The position numbers and the translations under genes are program-made. Below the pieces are notes generated by a model, which saw nothing but the letters and a program-made list of their open reading frames with translations, was not told the origin of the DNA and did not search any database. From Acidobacteriota bacterium (GTDB lineage Bacteria; Acidobacteriota; Vicinamibacteria; Vicinamibacterales; CAVVIG01): a DNA stretch of 5,141 nucleotides. The stretch lies in the NCBI GenBank assembly GCA_016195295.1, contig JACPZV010000159.1, positions 1-5,141 on the forward strand. Direction: 5' to 3'. Numbering within the stretch: position 1 is the stretch's first letter; each line of letters begins with the position of its first letter. Shown here one piece after another: positions 4,892 to 5,141 of this stretch.

Positions 4892-5141
4892 ACCAAGCTT
4901 CCGCATCACCTCTTCCGGACAACCATTCCACTCCGCTACGAATACATTGCCTTGATATTGGAGGTCGGCTATGCCGACCTTTGTGGTCCAGAATCCGCTC
5001 GCCGTCAGATCGCGGAAGCTGCTGAAGAAGGCCACGGCGTTGCGGAGCGACTTCGGGGCGCTGTTGGGGAACGCGATGTCGTCGAGAATCTTTCGCCGCT
5101 CGGCGTCGGTGCACGCGACGAAGCGTTTGTCGAAGCGTCGC
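4880..5141 (-). CDS. Gluconate 2-dehydrogenase subunit 3 family protein (partial, C-terminal 86 aa)
   Basis: The frame is open from the right edge to TGA at 4882-4880. The sequence matches the C-terminal part of the gluconate 2-dehydrogenase subunit 3 family: DDIAFPNSAP at residues 20-29, LRNAVAFFSSFRDLTASGFWTTKVGIADLQYQGN at 32-65, and FVAEWNGCPEEVMRKLG at 67-83. 'FF..FRDLT..GFWTSK.G..DLqY.GN......W.GCP' is the family hallmark. Such proteins are Tat-exported small subunits that accompany a GMC-type flavin dehydrogenase oxidising sugars or sugar acids in the periplasm; that large subunit would be expected nearby but is outside the window. The last three codons (Ile-Ala-Glu) and the stop lie within a repeat arm, yet the protein is near the usual length. 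It is co-oriented with DUF1080 and Gfo/Idh, separated by an opposing gene. Confidence 0.9.
   Translation of the reverse strand, partial: RRFDKRFVACTDAERRKILDDIAFPNSAPKSLRNAVAFFSSFRDLTASGFWTTKVGIADLQYQGNVFVAEWNGCPEEVMRKLGIAE

Noticed and set aside
4962..4980. Perfect 8-bp stem palindrome (AGGTCGGC-TAT-GCCGACCT) that could be an operator or terminator
   Set aside because: It lies within the conserved KVGIADL coding motif of the gluconate dehydrogenase subunit gene, so protein constraint and chance explain it; no T-run or spacing supports a regulatory role.

Overview
The window is GC-rich bacterial DNA with a gene mix typical of soil Acidobacteriota, especially Vicinamibacteria-like lineages. 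That mix is a Tat-exported Gfo/Idh/MocA oxidoreductase, a secreted DUF1080 (3-keto-disaccharide hydrolase) protein, a gluconate 2-dehydrogenase subunit 3 family protein, a stand-alone four-helix-bundle (S23-type) protein, and many short repeats built on ATTGCGGATTG. The taxonomic assignment is inference from gene content only; there is no rRNA or marker gene here.

Left part (1-1365). A 3' end of an unrecognised gene (1-123, +) faces a run of minus-strand fragments and small genes that look like a toxin-antitoxin-type island. In transcription order these are: the decapitated 3' half of a DUF433 antitoxin-like gene (1365-1204), a DUF6883 protein (1134-793), a DUF4926 protein that starts inside the DUF6883 stop codon (796-548), and a small BrnA/CopG-like putative antitoxin (504-286). 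Past that gene lies a frameshifted remnant (206-160) matching its 3' tail, which suggests a lost sister copy.

Middle (1366-1894). A small protein with one N-terminal membrane segment and no recognised function lies between the island and the sugar genes. It is separated from the upstream gene only by a degenerate repeat.

Right part (1895-5141). Three minus-strand genes make a sugar-oxidation set: a gluconate 2-dehydrogenase subunit 3-like protein (partial, right edge), DUF1080 and Gfo/Idh/MocA. Such proteins act together in the periplasm in oxidation of sugars, often at C3, and cleavage of the keto-glycosides; the pathway here is inferred from families. A four-helix-bundle gene on the plus strand sits between the first two.

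The most unusual feature is a repeat family with arms of about 31 nt. It occurs as two paired inverted elements of nearly the same size (3485-3601 and 4778-4891), one single arm (4191-4222) and perhaps one degenerate copy (1865-1894). The paired elements almost fill their intergenic gaps. In two different genes the repeat arm itself supplies the last three codons and the stop codon in the same phase, and the single arm is read in frame inside the DUF1080 protein just behind its signal peptide.
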